Origin: Bacillota bacterium
GTDB taxonomy: Bacteria > Bacillota > DTU030 > DUMP01
Direction of reading: 5' to 3'
Assembly (NCBI GenBank): GCA_030154105.1
Contig: JASKKP010000006.1
Coordinates: 1-64,000, forward strand
Length of the DNA stretch: 64,000 nt
In this document: piece by piece, positions 46,882 through 55,499 of the stretch
How positions within the stretch are numbered: position 1 is the stretch's first letter
Layout: each line of letters opens with the position of its first letter
Made by a program: the position numbers and the translations under genes
The notes under the pieces: model-generated
The model's input: the letters and a program-made list of their open reading frames with translations, nothing else
What the model was told of the DNA's origin: nothing
Databases searched by the model: none

Positions 46882-47385
46882 GTGACGATTAGCATGCCGC
46901 CCGGCGATGTATACCAGTCGGCGTGGCAATACGCGCTCTCGCTTCTCGGACGCCGGGCGTACAGCCGGGCCGAGCTTCTGGCGAAGCTTGAGGAAAAGGG
47001 CTTTCCGGGCGATGTCGGGCGGCACGTGGCCGCCCGCCTGGTAGATTACGGGTATCTCGCCGATGAAGAAATTGCCCGGCGGGAGGCGGAGCGCTGTTTC
47101 CTGGGCAAAGGCCTGGGACCATATCGGGTGGAGCTGCGCCTCCGGCAGCGCGGGATATCGCCGGAGCTCATCGCCGGGACCTTGGCCAAGTACCGGGCAG
47201 CGGAAAAGGAGCTTTGCCTTAAACAGGCCCGGAAGAAATTGGCCGCCCTTCCTTCGGGTCTGGCGCCCGCTCAGGTGAAGGCGCGAGTAGGGGGGTATTT
47301 GGCCCGGAAAGGGTTCTCGACGGCGACCATCGAGTGGTGCTTGGAGCAGGTGGTTGGGCCTGAGGGAGTAACTGGTACTCCTTGA
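46882..47385 (+). CDS. recX: Regulatory protein RecX
   Basis: RecA modulator of three-helix repeats. The characteristic ALSLLGRRAYSRAELLAKLE (about residues 18-37), VARLVDYGYLADEEIARREA-like segment and C-terminal YLARKGFSTATIEWCLEQVV are present. 167 residues. GTG 46882 lies three bases after recA. The stop codon overlaps the -35 of the rny promoter. Confidence 0.93.
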   Translation: MTISMPPGDVYQSAWQYALSLLGRRAYSRAELLAKLEEKGFPGDVGRHVAARLVDYGYLADEEIARREAERCFLGKGLGPYRVELRLRQRGISPELIAGTLAKYRAAEKELCLKQARKKLAALPSGLAPAQVKARVGGYLARKGFSTATIEWCLEQVVGPEGVTGTP

Positions 47386-47410
47386 CAAGTCCTAATTGGT
47401 GACTTAGAAT
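47382..47410 (+). promoter_or_regulatory. Promoter of rny
   Basis: TTGACA (47382-47387), 17-base spacer, TAGAAT (47405-47410): five- and six-base matches to consensus at ideal spacing. The -35 overlaps the recX stop. Confidence 0.8.
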
Positions 47411-47480
47411 TAAAAATGGGCCATACCCATCGAATGAGGTAAGCTGTGGGGTACGCCTTGGTGACCAGCGCATGTCTGCA

Positions 47481-47505
47481 GCCGAGTTCTCACTCGGCTT
47501 CTTTG
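47481..47505 (+). terminator. Hairpin in the rny leader
   Basis: GCCGAG (47481-47486) and CTCGGC (47493-47498) with a 6-base loop, followed by TTCTTT just before the ribosome-binding site. Could attenuate rny transcription; an earlier small stem ATGGG/CCCAT is at 47416-47430. Confidence 0.45.
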
Positions 47506-47515
47506 CATAAAGGAG

Positions 47516-49066
47516 GTGAAAAGTATTAGCACAGATCTGGTTATAGCCATCAGCGTTGGCGTAGCGGTGCTGATGTTTTTCTTTGGCTATGTGGCGCGAA
47601 AATATATCGCTGAAGCTAAAATTGCGTCGGCAGAAGAAGAAGCGCGCCGTATCCTTGAAGAGGCCAGAAAGGACGGCGAGGCAAAAAAACGCGAGGCCCT
47701 GCTTGAGGCGAAGGAAGAAGTGCACCGGCTGCGCAGTGAGCTGGAACGGGAAAACCGCGAACGGCGCGCCGAACTCCAACGCCTTGAGCGGCGGTTGGTT
47801 CAGCGAGAAGAAAGCCTAGACCGCAAGCTGGAAAGCCTGGAAAAGAAAGAAGAACTCCTGGAGAAAAAAGAGAAGGCCATTCAGGCTACCCAGGAGAAAC
47901 TTGAAGAAGCTTATCAGGCCCAGTTGCGGGAGTTGGAACGCATTTCCGGGTTGACCTGTGAGGAAGCCCGGGCGTTGCTCTTGTCCAACGTCGAAAACGA
48001 GATCCGTTACGAAACGGCTCAGATGATCAAGAATATCGAAGCCGAGGCCAAAGAAGAAGCGGAAAAGCGTGCTCGGGATATTATCGCGCAGGCTATCCAA
48101 CGGTGCGCTGCGGACCACGTAGCGGAGACGACCGTATCGGTGGTGGCCTTGCCCAACGACGAAATGAAGGGGCGTATCATTGGGCGAGAAGGGCGAAATA
48201 TCCGTGCGCTGGAAACCATGACGGGGATCGACCTCATCATCGATGACACGCCGGAGGCGGTGATCATCTCGGGGTTTGACCCGGTGCGCCGGGAAGTGGC
48301 GCGCGTCGCTTTGGAGAAGCTCATTGCCGACGGCCGCATTCACCCGGCGCGCATTGAAGAGATGGTGGAGAAAGCCAAAAAAGAGGTTGAGACCCGGATC
48401 CGGGAAGAAGGCGAGCAGGCCACCTTCGAGACGGGAGTCAACGGCGTCAATCCCGAGCTTATCAAGTTGCTCGGCCGGCTTCGGTTCCGTACCAGCTACG
48501 GCCAGAATGTACTCAAGCATTCCATCGAAGTAAGCCATTTGGCTGGAATTATGGCGGCCGAATTGGGTGCTGACGTGGCGCTCTGCAAACGCGCCGGCCT
48601 CCTACACGACATCGGTAAGGCTGTGGACCACCAGGTGGAAGGACCGCATGTGGCCATCGGTGCCGACCTGGCGAAAAAGTACGGAGAGTCACCTGAGGTC
48701 ATTCATGCCATAGCCGCTCACCATAATGATATTGAACCTAAAACCGTGGAAGCCATCTTAGTACAGGCAGCGGATGCGCTTTCTGCGGCTCGCCCAGGTG
48801 CCAGGCGCGAAACGCTAGAGGCGTATATCAAGCGCTTGGAAAAACTGGAAGAGATAGCTGACTCTTTCGATGGCGTCGAAAAGGCCTACGCAATCCAGGC
48901 GGGCCGTGAGGTGCGCATCATGGTCAAGCCGGAGAAGATTGACGACTTAGCGGCGGTGCGCCTGGCACGCGATATCGCGCGGCGCATCGAAAACGAACTC
49001 GAGTATCCTGGTCAGATTAAGGTGAACGTGATCCGCGAAACGCGGGCGGTGGAATACGCAAAATAG
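47516..49066 (+). CDS. rny: Ribonuclease Y
   Basis: Membrane-anchored endoribonuclease starting bulk mRNA decay. N-terminal membrane helix ([20 protein letters not shown]), long coiled coil (about residues 35-150), KH domain ([20 protein letters not shown]), HD domain with [20 protein letters not shown], and a C-terminal domain. 516 residues. The only standard start is GTG 47516, which lies inside the AGGAGGTGA site; ATT at 47525 is eight bases after AGGAGG and would be a better-placed, non-canonical start. Confidence 0.95.
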   Translation: MKSISTDLVIAISVGVAVLMFFFGYVARKYIAEAKIASAEEEARRILEEARKDGEAKKREALLEAKEEVHRLRSELERENRERRAELQRLERRLVQREESLDRKLESLEKKEELLEKKEKAIQATQEKLEEAYQAQLRELERISGLTCEEARALLLSNVENEIRYETAQMIKNIEAEAKEEAEKRARDIIAQAIQRCAADHVAETTVSVVALPNDEMKGRIIGREGRNIRALETMTGIDLIIDDTPEAVIISGFDPVRREVARVALEKLIADGRIHPARIEEMVEKAKKEVETRIREEGEQATFETGVNGVNPELIKLLGRLRFRTSYGQNVLKHSIEVSHLAGIMAAELGADVALCKRAGLLHDIGKAVDHQVEGPHVAIGADLAKKYGESPEVIHAIAAHHNDIEPKTVEAILVQAADALSAARPGARRETLEAYIKRLEKLEEIADSFDGVEKAYAIQAGREVRIMVKPEKIDDLAAVRLARDIARRIENELEYPGQIKVNVIRETRAVEYAK

Positions 49067-49090
49067 AGGCGGCGAAAACCGCCTCTTTTT
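49065..49090 (+). terminator. rny terminator
   Basis: AGAGGCGG and CCGCCTCT form an 8-bp stem that includes the end of the rny stop codon, followed by TTTTT. Confidence 0.88.
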
Positions 49091-49203
49091 GGTTATCTGG
49101 GATTGTTTTTTCTGCGGCAGGGATAGCTTCGGCGCATGGCGAATAGCACACAGGAAATGCTTTTCATGAGACCAAATAAAGAAGGCCGAATAGGGAGGAC
49201 TAG

Positions 49204-49992
49204 ATGGTGCGGGTCCTGGCATTGGGCGACATTGTGGGGAAACCAGGGCGCCAGGCGGTCCGGGCGTTGCTCCCCGAACTAAAAAAAGAGCTGGGCGTTG
49301 ACTTGGTAATCGCCAACGGTGAAAACGCCGCAGGAGGATTTGGCCTTACCCCTGAGGTGGCTAATGAGCTTTGGGAAGCAGGCATCGATGTCCTGACCAG
49401 CGGGAACCATATTTGGAACAAGCGTGAGATCTATCCCCTACTGGACAGGGAAGAACGTCTACTACGACCGGCCAATTACCCACCTGGGGCACCGGGAAAG
49501 GGTTGGACCTTTTGGCGAGGAGAGGGCACGTCTGCGGCCATTGTGAACCTGGCTGGCCGCGTCTTTCTGGAACCGCTCGACTGCCCCTTTCGCTTGATCC
49601 AAGAGCTTTTGCCGGAGCTCAAAAGGGAGACGCCGGTGGTTATTATCGATTTCCATGCAGAAGCGACTTCGGAAAAGGTGGCCTTCGCCTGGCTAGTGGA
49701 CGGAGCGGCCAGTCTAGTCTTTGGAACCCACACCCATGTGCAGACGGCCGATGAACGCATACTGCCACAAGGGACGGGATACATAACCGATCTGGGCATG
49801 ACCGGTCCCCGCGACGGCGTTCTTGGAGTGGAGCGAGACATCATTATCAGGCGCTTTTTGGATCAACTCCCGAGTCGTTTCGCCGTGGCTAAAGGAGACG
49901 TAGAGCTTATGGGCATCCTCGCCGATATCGATCCTATTTCCGGGCGCACGGTGAGCATTGAACGCGTGCGCCGGGTGTTTTCTCGCTCTTAA
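49204..49992 (+). CDS. ymdB: YmdB-family metallophosphoesterase
   Basis: TIGR00282-type calcineurin-like phosphodiesterase; B. subtilis YmdB hydrolyses 2',3'-cyclic nucleotides and affects biofilm and sporulation choices. Metal motifs: RVLALGDIVGKPGR, IANGENAAGGFG, TSGNHIWNKREI, and FGTHTHVQTADERI. 262 residues, normal. ATG follows AGGGAGGAC. The rny-ymdB adjacency is conserved; the spoVS gene that follows in Bacillus is not found here. Confidence 0.93.
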   Translation: MVRVLALGDIVGKPGRQAVRALLPELKKELGVDLVIANGENAAGGFGLTPEVANELWEAGIDVLTSGNHIWNKREIYPLLDREERLLRPANYPPGAPGKGWTFWRGEGTSAAIVNLAGRVFLEPLDCPFRLIQELLPELKRETPVVIIDFHAEATSEKVAFAWLVDGAASLVFGTHTHVQTADERILPQGTGYITDLGMTGPRDGVLGVERDIIIRRFLDQLPSRFAVAKGDVELMGILADIDPISGRTVSIERVRRVFSRS

Positions 49993-50005
49993 GGGAGGAT
50001 GCAAG

Positions 50006-50827
50006 GTGGAATTTTTGGCCGATCTTCACGTGCACAGCACCGCATCAGATGGGATGCTTACGCCCGAGCAAGTGGTGGCCGCCGCAGGGCGGCAGCAGCT
50101 TAAAGCCGTGGCCCTTACCGATCACGATACCCTGGAAGGTCTTGGGCCGGCACAAGCTGCGGGACGGGCGCTGGGTATAGAGGTTATCGGCGGCGTAGAG
50201 CTGAGCACGGAGTGGGCCCACGAGGAGGTGCATGTGCTCGGGTACTTCTTATCGCCTGGCGACGGCGACCTTGCGCGCGTCCTGGCCCGCCTCCGACGGG
50301 CGCGGGTCGAGCGGGCGCAAGAGATGGTAAAGCGGTTGGCACGCCTCGGACTTCACCTCAGCTGGGAAGAGGTTCAAGCACAGGCGGAAACAGAGGCGGT
50401 TGGCCGTCCCCACATCGCCCGGGCCCTCGTACGGGCAGGCCACGTACCTTCGGTGAAGGTGGCATTTGAGCGCTATCTTAATCGTGGCTGCCCGGCCTAT
50501 GTACCGCGCATGAAGCTGACGCCGGCTGAAGCCATTGCCCTGGTGCAGAGAAACGGCGGTGTAGCCGTGCTCGCCCACCCGGGTCTTCTTTCCCGCCCTG
50601 AGGTCCTGGAGGAACTTCTGCCCCTTGACTGGCAGGGGATTGAGGTTTTTTATCCCGAGCATTCAGAGCAGGTGACGGCCGCGCTGCTTACCATTGCCCG
50701 CGAGAGAGGATTGGTGCCGACGGGAGGGAGCGACTTTCACGGGGAGGGACATGCCGGCCCGTCTCTAGGAGCGTGTGCGGTTTCGACCCGGCTGCTGTTA
50801 GAGTTAAAAAGGCGGCGCAGGTTCTAA
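50006..50827 (+). CDS. PHP-domain phosphoesterase (TrpH/RNase AM type)
   Basis: Polymerase-and-histidinol-phosphatase domain protein. Metal motifs: LADLHVHSTASDGMLTPEQV, ALTDHDTLEG, GVELSTEWAHEEVHVLGYF, VAVLAHPGLL and GGSDFHGEGHAG. Homologues hydrolyse 3',5'-nucleoside bisphosphates such as pAp or act as 5'-3' exonucleases on RNA ends; the substrate here is not certain. GTG 50006 follows AAGGGAGG at seven bases, giving 273 residues, although the frame extends into ymdB. Confidence 0.9.
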   Translation: MEFLADLHVHSTASDGMLTPEQVVAAAGRQQLKAVALTDHDTLEGLGPAQAAGRALGIEVIGGVELSTEWAHEEVHVLGYFLSPGDGDLARVLARLRRARVERAQEMVKRLARLGLHLSWEEVQAQAETEAVGRPHIARALVRAGHVPSVKVAFERYLNRGCPAYVPRMKLTPAEAIALVQRNGGVAVLAHPGLLSRPEVLEELLPLDWQGIEVFYPEHSEQVTAALLTIARERGLVPTGGSDFHGEGHAGPSLGACAVSTRLLLELKRRRRF

Positions 50828-50879
50828 ACCCTTTTGCTGCGGCCATAAAGTGGTTGCAGGGAGAAAAGGGGGGAAGAAC

Positions 50880-51599
50880 ATGCGCCTATTTTTAACCCTG
50901 CGCCCCCGGCGGCTCATCTGGTCGTTGGCGGCAATCCTCTTTTTGTTCGCCCTGTTTCTGGCGCGCGGGCCGGGAAGAAGGGGCTTGACGGGGGCAGAAA
51001 TTGGGCAGCGAGCCCAACAGGAACTCCAACGCACCGCGAGCTACCGGTTTGAACTTGCCGTCCGCACCGTAATCGATGGCCAGGAAGCGACGGTAAGCCA
51101 GGTAGAAGGAGAATTTGTCCGGCCTGATTTGTACCATATTAAGGGGAGGAGTTACGACTATCCCCTGGAGATGTACCAGTTGGGGGAAAAGATTTACTTC
51201 AAGGACCCGGCAGACGGCAAGTGGAAAGAAGCCCGGGGCGGACCGAATCTGGTCGCCGAGGCGGTCAACCTGGGAACGAGCCCGCTCGTTGATTTCCTGC
51301 GGGTTGGGGCTTTTGAGCTTGTGGGGCGGGAGCGCCTTGAGGGGAGGGAGTGTTATCACCTCCGCACGCCGTTAGGTGAGGTGGCCAATGATTACTGGCG
51401 CGTCTTTTTTTCCGATTTCGTATTAGAAGCCTGGGTCGGGCGTTCTACCTTTAAGATAGAGCGGGTAAGGCTTCTGGGCAGTAACCGCAGCGTGCCGGGG
51501 GATAAGCTGGAAATAGAGCTCAAACTTTTCGACCACGATGCGCCTATCGTGATTACGCCACCCTCCGTGGATGAAGGAACTTCTATTGAAAAACATTAA
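50880..51599 (+). CDS. Exported or membrane-anchored protein, LolA/outer-lipid-carrier-like fold, unknown function
   Basis: 239 residues with an N-terminal hydrophobic helix (LIWSLAAILFLFALFLARGP) and an extracellular domain of alternating strands: TASYRFELAVRTVIDGQEAT, EGEFVRPDLYHIKGRSYDYP, YQLGEKIYFKDPADGKWKEA, GRERLEGRECYHLRTPLGEV. The pattern (about residues 40-230) resembles LolA/LppX half-barrels that bind lipids, but this is by eye. No lipobox cysteine is present, so it is probably a helix-anchored protein. ATG 50880 after GGGGGGAAGAAC; the frame also opens at 50850. Confidence 0.72.
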   Translation: MRLFLTLRPRRLIWSLAAILFLFALFLARGPGRRGLTGAEIGQRAQQELQRTASYRFELAVRTVIDGQEATVSQVEGEFVRPDLYHIKGRSYDYPLEMYQLGEKIYFKDPADGKWKEARGGPNLVAEAVNLGTSPLVDFLRVGAFELVGRERLEGRECYHLRTPLGEVANDYWRVFFSDFVLEAWVGRSTFKIERVRLLGSNRSVPGDKLEIELKLFDHDAPIVITPPSVDEGTSIEKH

Positions 51600-51643
51600 G
51601 AAGATGCAAAAGAAAAGTTTTCTAAACGAGGAGGAGTTTTGGC

Positions 51644-51688
51644 GTGGAAAGAGAATATAATCCTTTGGATGAAGGCGCCATTGACTAA
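51644..51688 (+). other. Possible 14-codon leader ORF upstream of gdh
   Basis: GTG 51644 preceded by GAGGAGGAG encodes VEREYNPLDEGAID and stops at TAA 51686. The frame is the same as that of gdh, which begins 93 bases later. A TATAAT at 51656-51661 lies inside it and could instead be the -10 of a gdh promoter, which would make the small frame fortuitous. Confidence 0.3.
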
Positions 51689-51781
51689 TCCTTTAAGCCA
51701 ATGAAGGAGGTGAGAAGGGCTAAGCTGCCGATGGGTCTGTAGTTTCTACCGATCTAGCTCAAGGGGGGCTTAGTGTAGTTT

Positions 51782-53026
51782 ATGGAAGAAAAATTGAATG
51801 TGCTGGACATCGTCCGGGACCAAATTAAGACTGTGTGCGACAAGTTGGGGCTTGAGCCGGTAGTGTACGAGCTTCTAAAGGACCCGGTCCGCTTCCATGA
51901 GGTCACTTTCCCCGTGCGCATGGACGATGGGAGCGTTCGGGTATTCAAAGGTTACCGCTCCCAACACAACGATGCCCTCGGCCCCACCAAGGGTGGAATC
52001 CGCTTCCATCCGGATGTGTATGCCGACGAGGTCAAGGCCCTTTCCATGTGGATGACCTTCAAATGCGCCACTGTTGGCCTGCCGTATGGCGGCGCTAAGG
52101 GGGGCCTTATTGTCAACACCAAGGAATTATCCGAGGGCGAGCTTGAACGGGTTTCACGCGGCTTCATCCGGGCCCTGGCGCCGTACATTGGTCCTGAGAA
52201 GGACATTCCCGCCCCGGACATGTACACCACGCCCCAGATTATGGCCTGGATGATGGATGAGTACGACAAGATCATGGGTTACCCCAACCCCGGCATGATT
52301 ACCGGCAAACCCATTGCTGTAGGTGGCTCTTTGGGTAGGTCCTCGGCAACTTCGCGCGGTTGCCTGTTTGTAGCCCGGGAAGCGGCGCGCAAACTGGGAT
52401 TTGATGTCAAGGGGTCTCGGGTGGTAATCCAGGGGTTCGGCAACGTGGGCGGCTTTGCAGCCCAACTGTTTGCCGAAGCAGGTGCCAAGGTTATCGCCAT
52501 CAGCGACACCAAGGGTTGTGCTTACGATCCTAACGGCCTCGACATCAAAGCGCTCGAGGCGTACAAGCGCGAACACGGTTCGGTCGCAGGCTTTACTGCT
52601 TCGAATCTGAGTAAGGAAGAAATGTTTGCCCTCGACTGCGATATTCTGGTTCCTGCGGCCATGGAAAACCAGATCACGCCCGAAATTGCGGCCAACATCA
52701 AGGCTAAGCTTGTGGTCGAGGCGGCCAACGGCCCCACCACGCCGGAGGCGGACAAAGTCCTGGGCGAGAGAGGCATACTGGTCCTGCCAGACATCTTGGC
52801 CAACGCCGGCGGCGTGACGGTTTCTTACTTCGAGTGGGTGCAGAACCTCCAGAATTACTACTGGACCGAAGAAGAAGTCAACGCCAAACTCGAGGTCAAG
52901 ATGGTACAGGCGTTTAACGACGTCTGGGCCATGCATGAGAAGTACGGTGTGAGCATGCGCGATGCCGCCTACATGACGGCTATCGACAAAGTGGCCAAAG
53001 CCATGAAGCTGCGCGGCTGGTACTAA
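51782..53026 (+). CDS. gdhA: Glutamate dehydrogenase (Glu/Leu/Phe/Val family)
   Basis: Hexameric oxidoreductase converting glutamate to 2-oxoglutarate and ammonium. Substrate site: GPTKGGIRFHPDVYADEVKA with catalytic lysine in GLPYGGAKGGLIVNTK and Asp in PAPDMYTTPQIMAW. Rossmann motif GFGNVGGFAAQLFAEAG, ending ISDTKG; the acidic residue at the end of the second strand suggests NAD rather than NADP. 414 residues, the clostridial type II size. The ribosome-binding site (AGGGGGGC) is weak and distant. It heads a pathway-ordered cluster leading to propionyl-CoA. Confidence 0.95.
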   Translation: MEEKLNVLDIVRDQIKTVCDKLGLEPVVYELLKDPVRFHEVTFPVRMDDGSVRVFKGYRSQHNDALGPTKGGIRFHPDVYADEVKALSMWMTFKCATVGLPYGGAKGGLIVNTKELSEGELERVSRGFIRALAPYIGPEKDIPAPDMYTTPQIMAWMMDEYDKIMGYPNPGMITGKPIAVGGSLGRSSATSRGCLFVAREAARKLGFDVKGSRVVIQGFGNVGGFAAQLFAEAGAKVIAISDTKGCAYDPNGLDIKALEAYKREHGSVAGFTASNLSKEEMFALDCDILVPAAMENQITPEIAANIKAKLVVEAANGPTTPEADKVLGERGILVLPDILANAGGVTVSYFEWVQNLQNYYWTEEEVNAKLEVKMVQAFNDVWAMHEKYGVSMRDAAYMTAIDKVAKAMKLRGWY

Positions 53027-53041
53027 GGCACGGGTTCGGTA

Positions 53042-53074
53042 GCGGCCCTGCCCCTGCCGGGCTGGGCCGCTTTT
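53042..53074 (+). terminator. gdh terminator
   Basis: GCGGCCC and GGGCCGC stem (7 bp) with a GC-rich loop, followed by TTTTCT. Separates gdh from the gntR-kor unit. Confidence 0.75.
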
Positions 53075-53086
53075 CTGAGGCCAATT

Positions 53087-53120
53087 GGAACCATCCATTG
53101 TTCCTAGTTAGGACCGTTCC
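53087..53120 (+). promoter_or_regulatory. Possible operator/promoter of the GntR-kor unit
   Basis: GGAAC-8-GTTCC (53087-53104) is an inverted repeat, and GTTCC recurs at 53116-53120, 16 bases on. Such dyads upstream of a GntR gene can be autoregulatory sites. A promoter (TTGGAA-18-TAGGAC) overlaps but is weak. Confidence 0.3.
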
Positions 53121-53144
53121 ACCATTTTGAAAGGAGGTGAGAAA

Positions 53145-54131
53145 ATGGCAGCCAACAATCCGGGCCTCCTGATTAACCCCAAGAGCGGCATCCCCCTCTA
53201 CGTGCAACTCAAAAGCCAAATAAAACATTTCATCAGCGCTGGTGTATGGGAGCCCGGTTTGAAGCTGCCGACAGAACGAGAACTTGCTGAAATGTTGGGA
53301 GTCAGCCGGAATACAGTAAGTGCAGCGTACAAAGAACTGGAGGCCGAAGGTTTTCTCGTGTCGCTTCAGGGCCGTGGAACCTTCGTCGCCGGAGAAAGCT
53401 CAGACAAAAAAAGGACTAGCCGTAAGGAACGCCTACTGAGAATTATTGACTTGGCGTTAGAAGAAGCCGCCGAGCTAGGTTTTAACCCGGACGATTTTCT
53501 GGCGTTGGCAGTAAGCCGGGCCCGGGAACAAAAGCAGCTTTTAAGCACGTTTCGCCTGGCCTTTGTTGCTCCTACCCGCGAGCAAGCCGAGTATTTCAAA
53601 GAGGAACTTCTTTCCGAGACCGGGGTTCAAGTTGTGCCATTTTTGCTGGCGGAGGTACGAGAGCGGCCGGAGGAGGCGTGCCAGCGCTGCTTAGGAGCCG
53701 ATCTCATCGTTACTACCCTGGGCGAAGTAGAAGAGGTAAAAAGGCTGCTCGAGGCCGTAGATAGGCCGGTAGCAGGGGTCTCCCTTGGGCTAGAACTAGG
53801 AACCATCGTGCGGATCGCCCGTATGCCGGCAGGGAGCACCTTAGTTTTACTGTGCAGTGAAGAAGCGTTTGCCGAAAAGGTGATGCAATCCCTGCGCGGC
53901 GCCGGAATAGGCGGCATCAAGGTGAAGGTTAGCACCGACAAGGGCGAGGGCTTCCGAAGCCTGCTCGGTGAAGCTGATGCCGTTGCCGTTTCCATCGACC
54001 GCTTGGGAGAAGTTAAGGACCTTACAGGTAAGGAGGTCATACCGCTTCGGTACCGGCTGGATGCCGGTTCGCTGAATATGCTGCGGTGTTTGCTCCTCGA
54101 CCTGAAGAAAAAAACCGGTAGCACGCAATAA
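53145..54131 (+). CDS. GntR-family regulator with unusual C-terminal ligand domain
   Basis: N-terminal winged helix of the GntR/YtrA type: SGIPLYVQLKSQIKHFISAG, LPTERELAEMLGVSRNTVSA and LEAEGFLVSLQGRGTFVAGE (about residues 12-90). A roughly 230-residue C-terminal part follows; it begins with helices, then reads FRLAFVAPTREQAEYFKEEL, LGADLIVTTLGEVEEVKRLL and EADAVAVSIDRLGEVKDLTG, reminiscent of a periplasmic-binding-protein-like two-lobed sensor. It is not a typical UTRA, FCD or MocR aminotransferase domain. 328 residues from ATG 53145 after AAAGGAGGTGAG. Position between gdh and kor suggests it controls this pathway, perhaps sensing a 2-oxoacid or CoA thioester; that is inference. Confidence 0.88.
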   Translation: MAANNPGLLINPKSGIPLYVQLKSQIKHFISAGVWEPGLKLPTERELAEMLGVSRNTVSAAYKELEAEGFLVSLQGRGTFVAGESSDKKRTSRKERLLRIIDLALEEAAELGFNPDDFLALAVSRAREQKQLLSTFRLAFVAPTREQAEYFKEELLSETGVQVVPFLLAEVRERPEEACQRCLGADLIVTTLGEVEEVKRLLEAVDRPVAGVSLGLELGTIVRIARMPAGSTLVLLCSEEAFAEKVMQSLRGAGIGGIKVKVSTDKGEGFRSLLGEADAVAVSIDRLGEVKDLTGKEVIPLRYRLDAGSLNMLRCLLLDLKKKTGSTQ

Positions 54132-54145
54132 ACGAGGTGAAGGCA

Positions 54146-54358
54146 ATGGAAAAAGCGCCGGGGGTAATTACGGTAAACGAAAAATGGTGCAAGGGATGCG
54201 GTATTTGCATCGCCTTTTGCCCGGCTAAGGTCTTTACGGCGCGGGAAGACGGGAAACCGGTAGTGACCAACCCGGATGCCTGCACCCGTTGTGGCCTGTG
54301 CGAGCTTAGGTGTCCCGACTTTGCCATAAGTTTAGGAGGTAAGAGCCATGGCGAATGA
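54146..54358 (+). CDS. korD: 2-oxoacid:ferredoxin oxidoreductase, ferredoxin-like delta subunit
   Basis: 70-residue 2[4Fe-4S] ferredoxin subunit. Both cluster motifs are complete: WCKGCGICIAFCPAKVF (about residues 13-29) and ACTRCGLCELRCPDFAI (about 47-63). It passes electrons from the KorAB active site to external ferredoxin. ATG 54146 after CGAGGTGAAGG. Overlaps korA by 11 bases; order D-A-B-C is typical of 2-oxoglutarate oxidoreductases. Confidence 0.93.
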   Translation: MEKAPGVITVNEKWCKGCGICIAFCPAKVFTAREDGKPVVTNPDACTRCGLCELRCPDFAISLGGKSHGE

Positions 54359-55499
54359 CCGGCGTGCCCAGCTCCTCTCCGGCAATGAGGCCTGCGTACG
54401 CGGCGCCCTGGCGGCAGGTGTACGTTTCTTTGCCGGGTATCCTATAACTCCTTCGACGGAAATAGCCGAGGGCCTCGCGGCGGCCCTTCCCAAGGTCGGC
54501 GGGACGTTTATCCAAATGGAAGACGAGATTGCCAGCATGGGCGCCGTTATCGGCGCGTCGTTGGCCGGCGTTAAGGCCATGACGGCAACTTCCGGACCCG
54601 GATTTTCTTTGAAACAGGAGAACATCGGCTTCGCCGCCATGGCGGAAGTGCCCTGTGTGATCGTCGACGTGCAGCGTTATGGACCGAGCACCGGCCTTCC
54701 GACTTCGCCGGCCCAGGGCGACATCATGCAGGCCCGCTGGGGAACGCACGGCGACCATCCGATAATTGCCCTTATGCCTGCTTCGGTGCGCGAAACGTTC
54801 GATCTGACCGTTGAAGCTTTTAACCTGGCGGAAGAGCTAAGGACGCCTGTGATTTTGCTCTTGGATGAGATTGTAGGGCACATGCGGGAAAGAGTAGAGC
54901 TTCCGCCGGACGAAAGCGTGCACGTGGTTAACAGGACTAAGCCGGTTGAAGACCCGGAAACTTTTCAGCCGTACAAACCCGGCCCCAATCTTGTTCCGCC
55001 CATGCCTGCCTTTGGGGACGGTTATCACTTCCACGTTACCGGCCTGGCCCACGACGAGAGCGGTTTCCCCACTGGCCGCGGCCAGGACGCCGATCGCCTG
55101 GTCCGGCGGCTACACGCGAAGATTCAGAACCGTAAGCCGCCGGTGGCGCGGGCAGAGGAGTGGCAACTCGAGGATGCCGAGATAGTGGTGGTGGCAGCCG
55201 GTTCTGTGGCGCGTTCGGCACGGGCGGCGGTACGCGAGGCCCGAGTACGGGGTATCAAAGCCGGCCTGCTGCGCCCGATTACGGCCTGGCCCTTCCCGGA
55301 GAATGAGGTACGGGAAGCTGCGCGCCGAGCAGCGGCGATGATTGTGCCCGAGCTCAACCTCGGCCAAATTGTGCGGGAAGTGGAACGCGTGAGCGGCGGT
55401 GAAACGAAGATCGTTCCCCTCAACAGGATAGATGCCGAGCTCATCACCCCCGCAGAAATCCTCGAGCGGATTCAGGAGGTGGCGGCCCATGTCGATTGA
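54348..55499 (+). CDS. korA: 2-oxoacid:ferredoxin oxidoreductase alpha subunit (probably 2-oxoglutarate)
   Basis: Alpha subunit with the pyrimidine-binding domain: GNEACVRGALAAGVRFFAGY, YPITPSTEIAEGLAAALP, IQMEDEIASMGAVIGASLAG and ATSGPGFSLKQENIGFAAMA. C-terminal domain II begins near residue 265 (EIVVVAAGSVARSARAAVRE). Four-subunit KorDABC enzymes with a YPITPS motif are generally 2-oxoglutarate type; 2-ketoisovalerate type is the alternative. The gdh and methylmalonyl-CoA genes beside it favour 2-oxoglutarate to succinyl-CoA. 383 residues. Confidence 0.93.
   Translation: MANDRRAQLLSGNEACVRGALAAGVRFFAGYPITPSTEIAEGLAAALPKVGGTFIQMEDEIASMGAVIGASLAGVKAMTATSGPGFSLKQENIGFAAMAEVPCVIVDVQRYGPSTGLPTSPAQGDIMQARWGTHGDHPIIALMPASVRETFDLTVEAFNLAEELRTPVILLLDEIVGHMRERVELPPDESVHVVNRTKPVEDPETFQPYKPGPNLVPPMPAFGDGYHFHVTGLAHDESGFPTGRGQDADRLVRRLHAKIQNRKPPVARAEEWQLEDAEIVVVAAGSVARSARAAVREARVRGIKAGLLRPITAWPFPENEVREAARRAAAMIVPELNLGQIVREVERVSGGETKIVPLNRIDAELITPAEILERIQEVAAHVD

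Noticed and set aside
51731-51760. GTTTCTACC-like string upstream of gdh resembling part of a purine riboswitch.
   Set aside because: The three-stem layout and the other conserved core positions of purine riboswitches are absent; the match is a short chance string.
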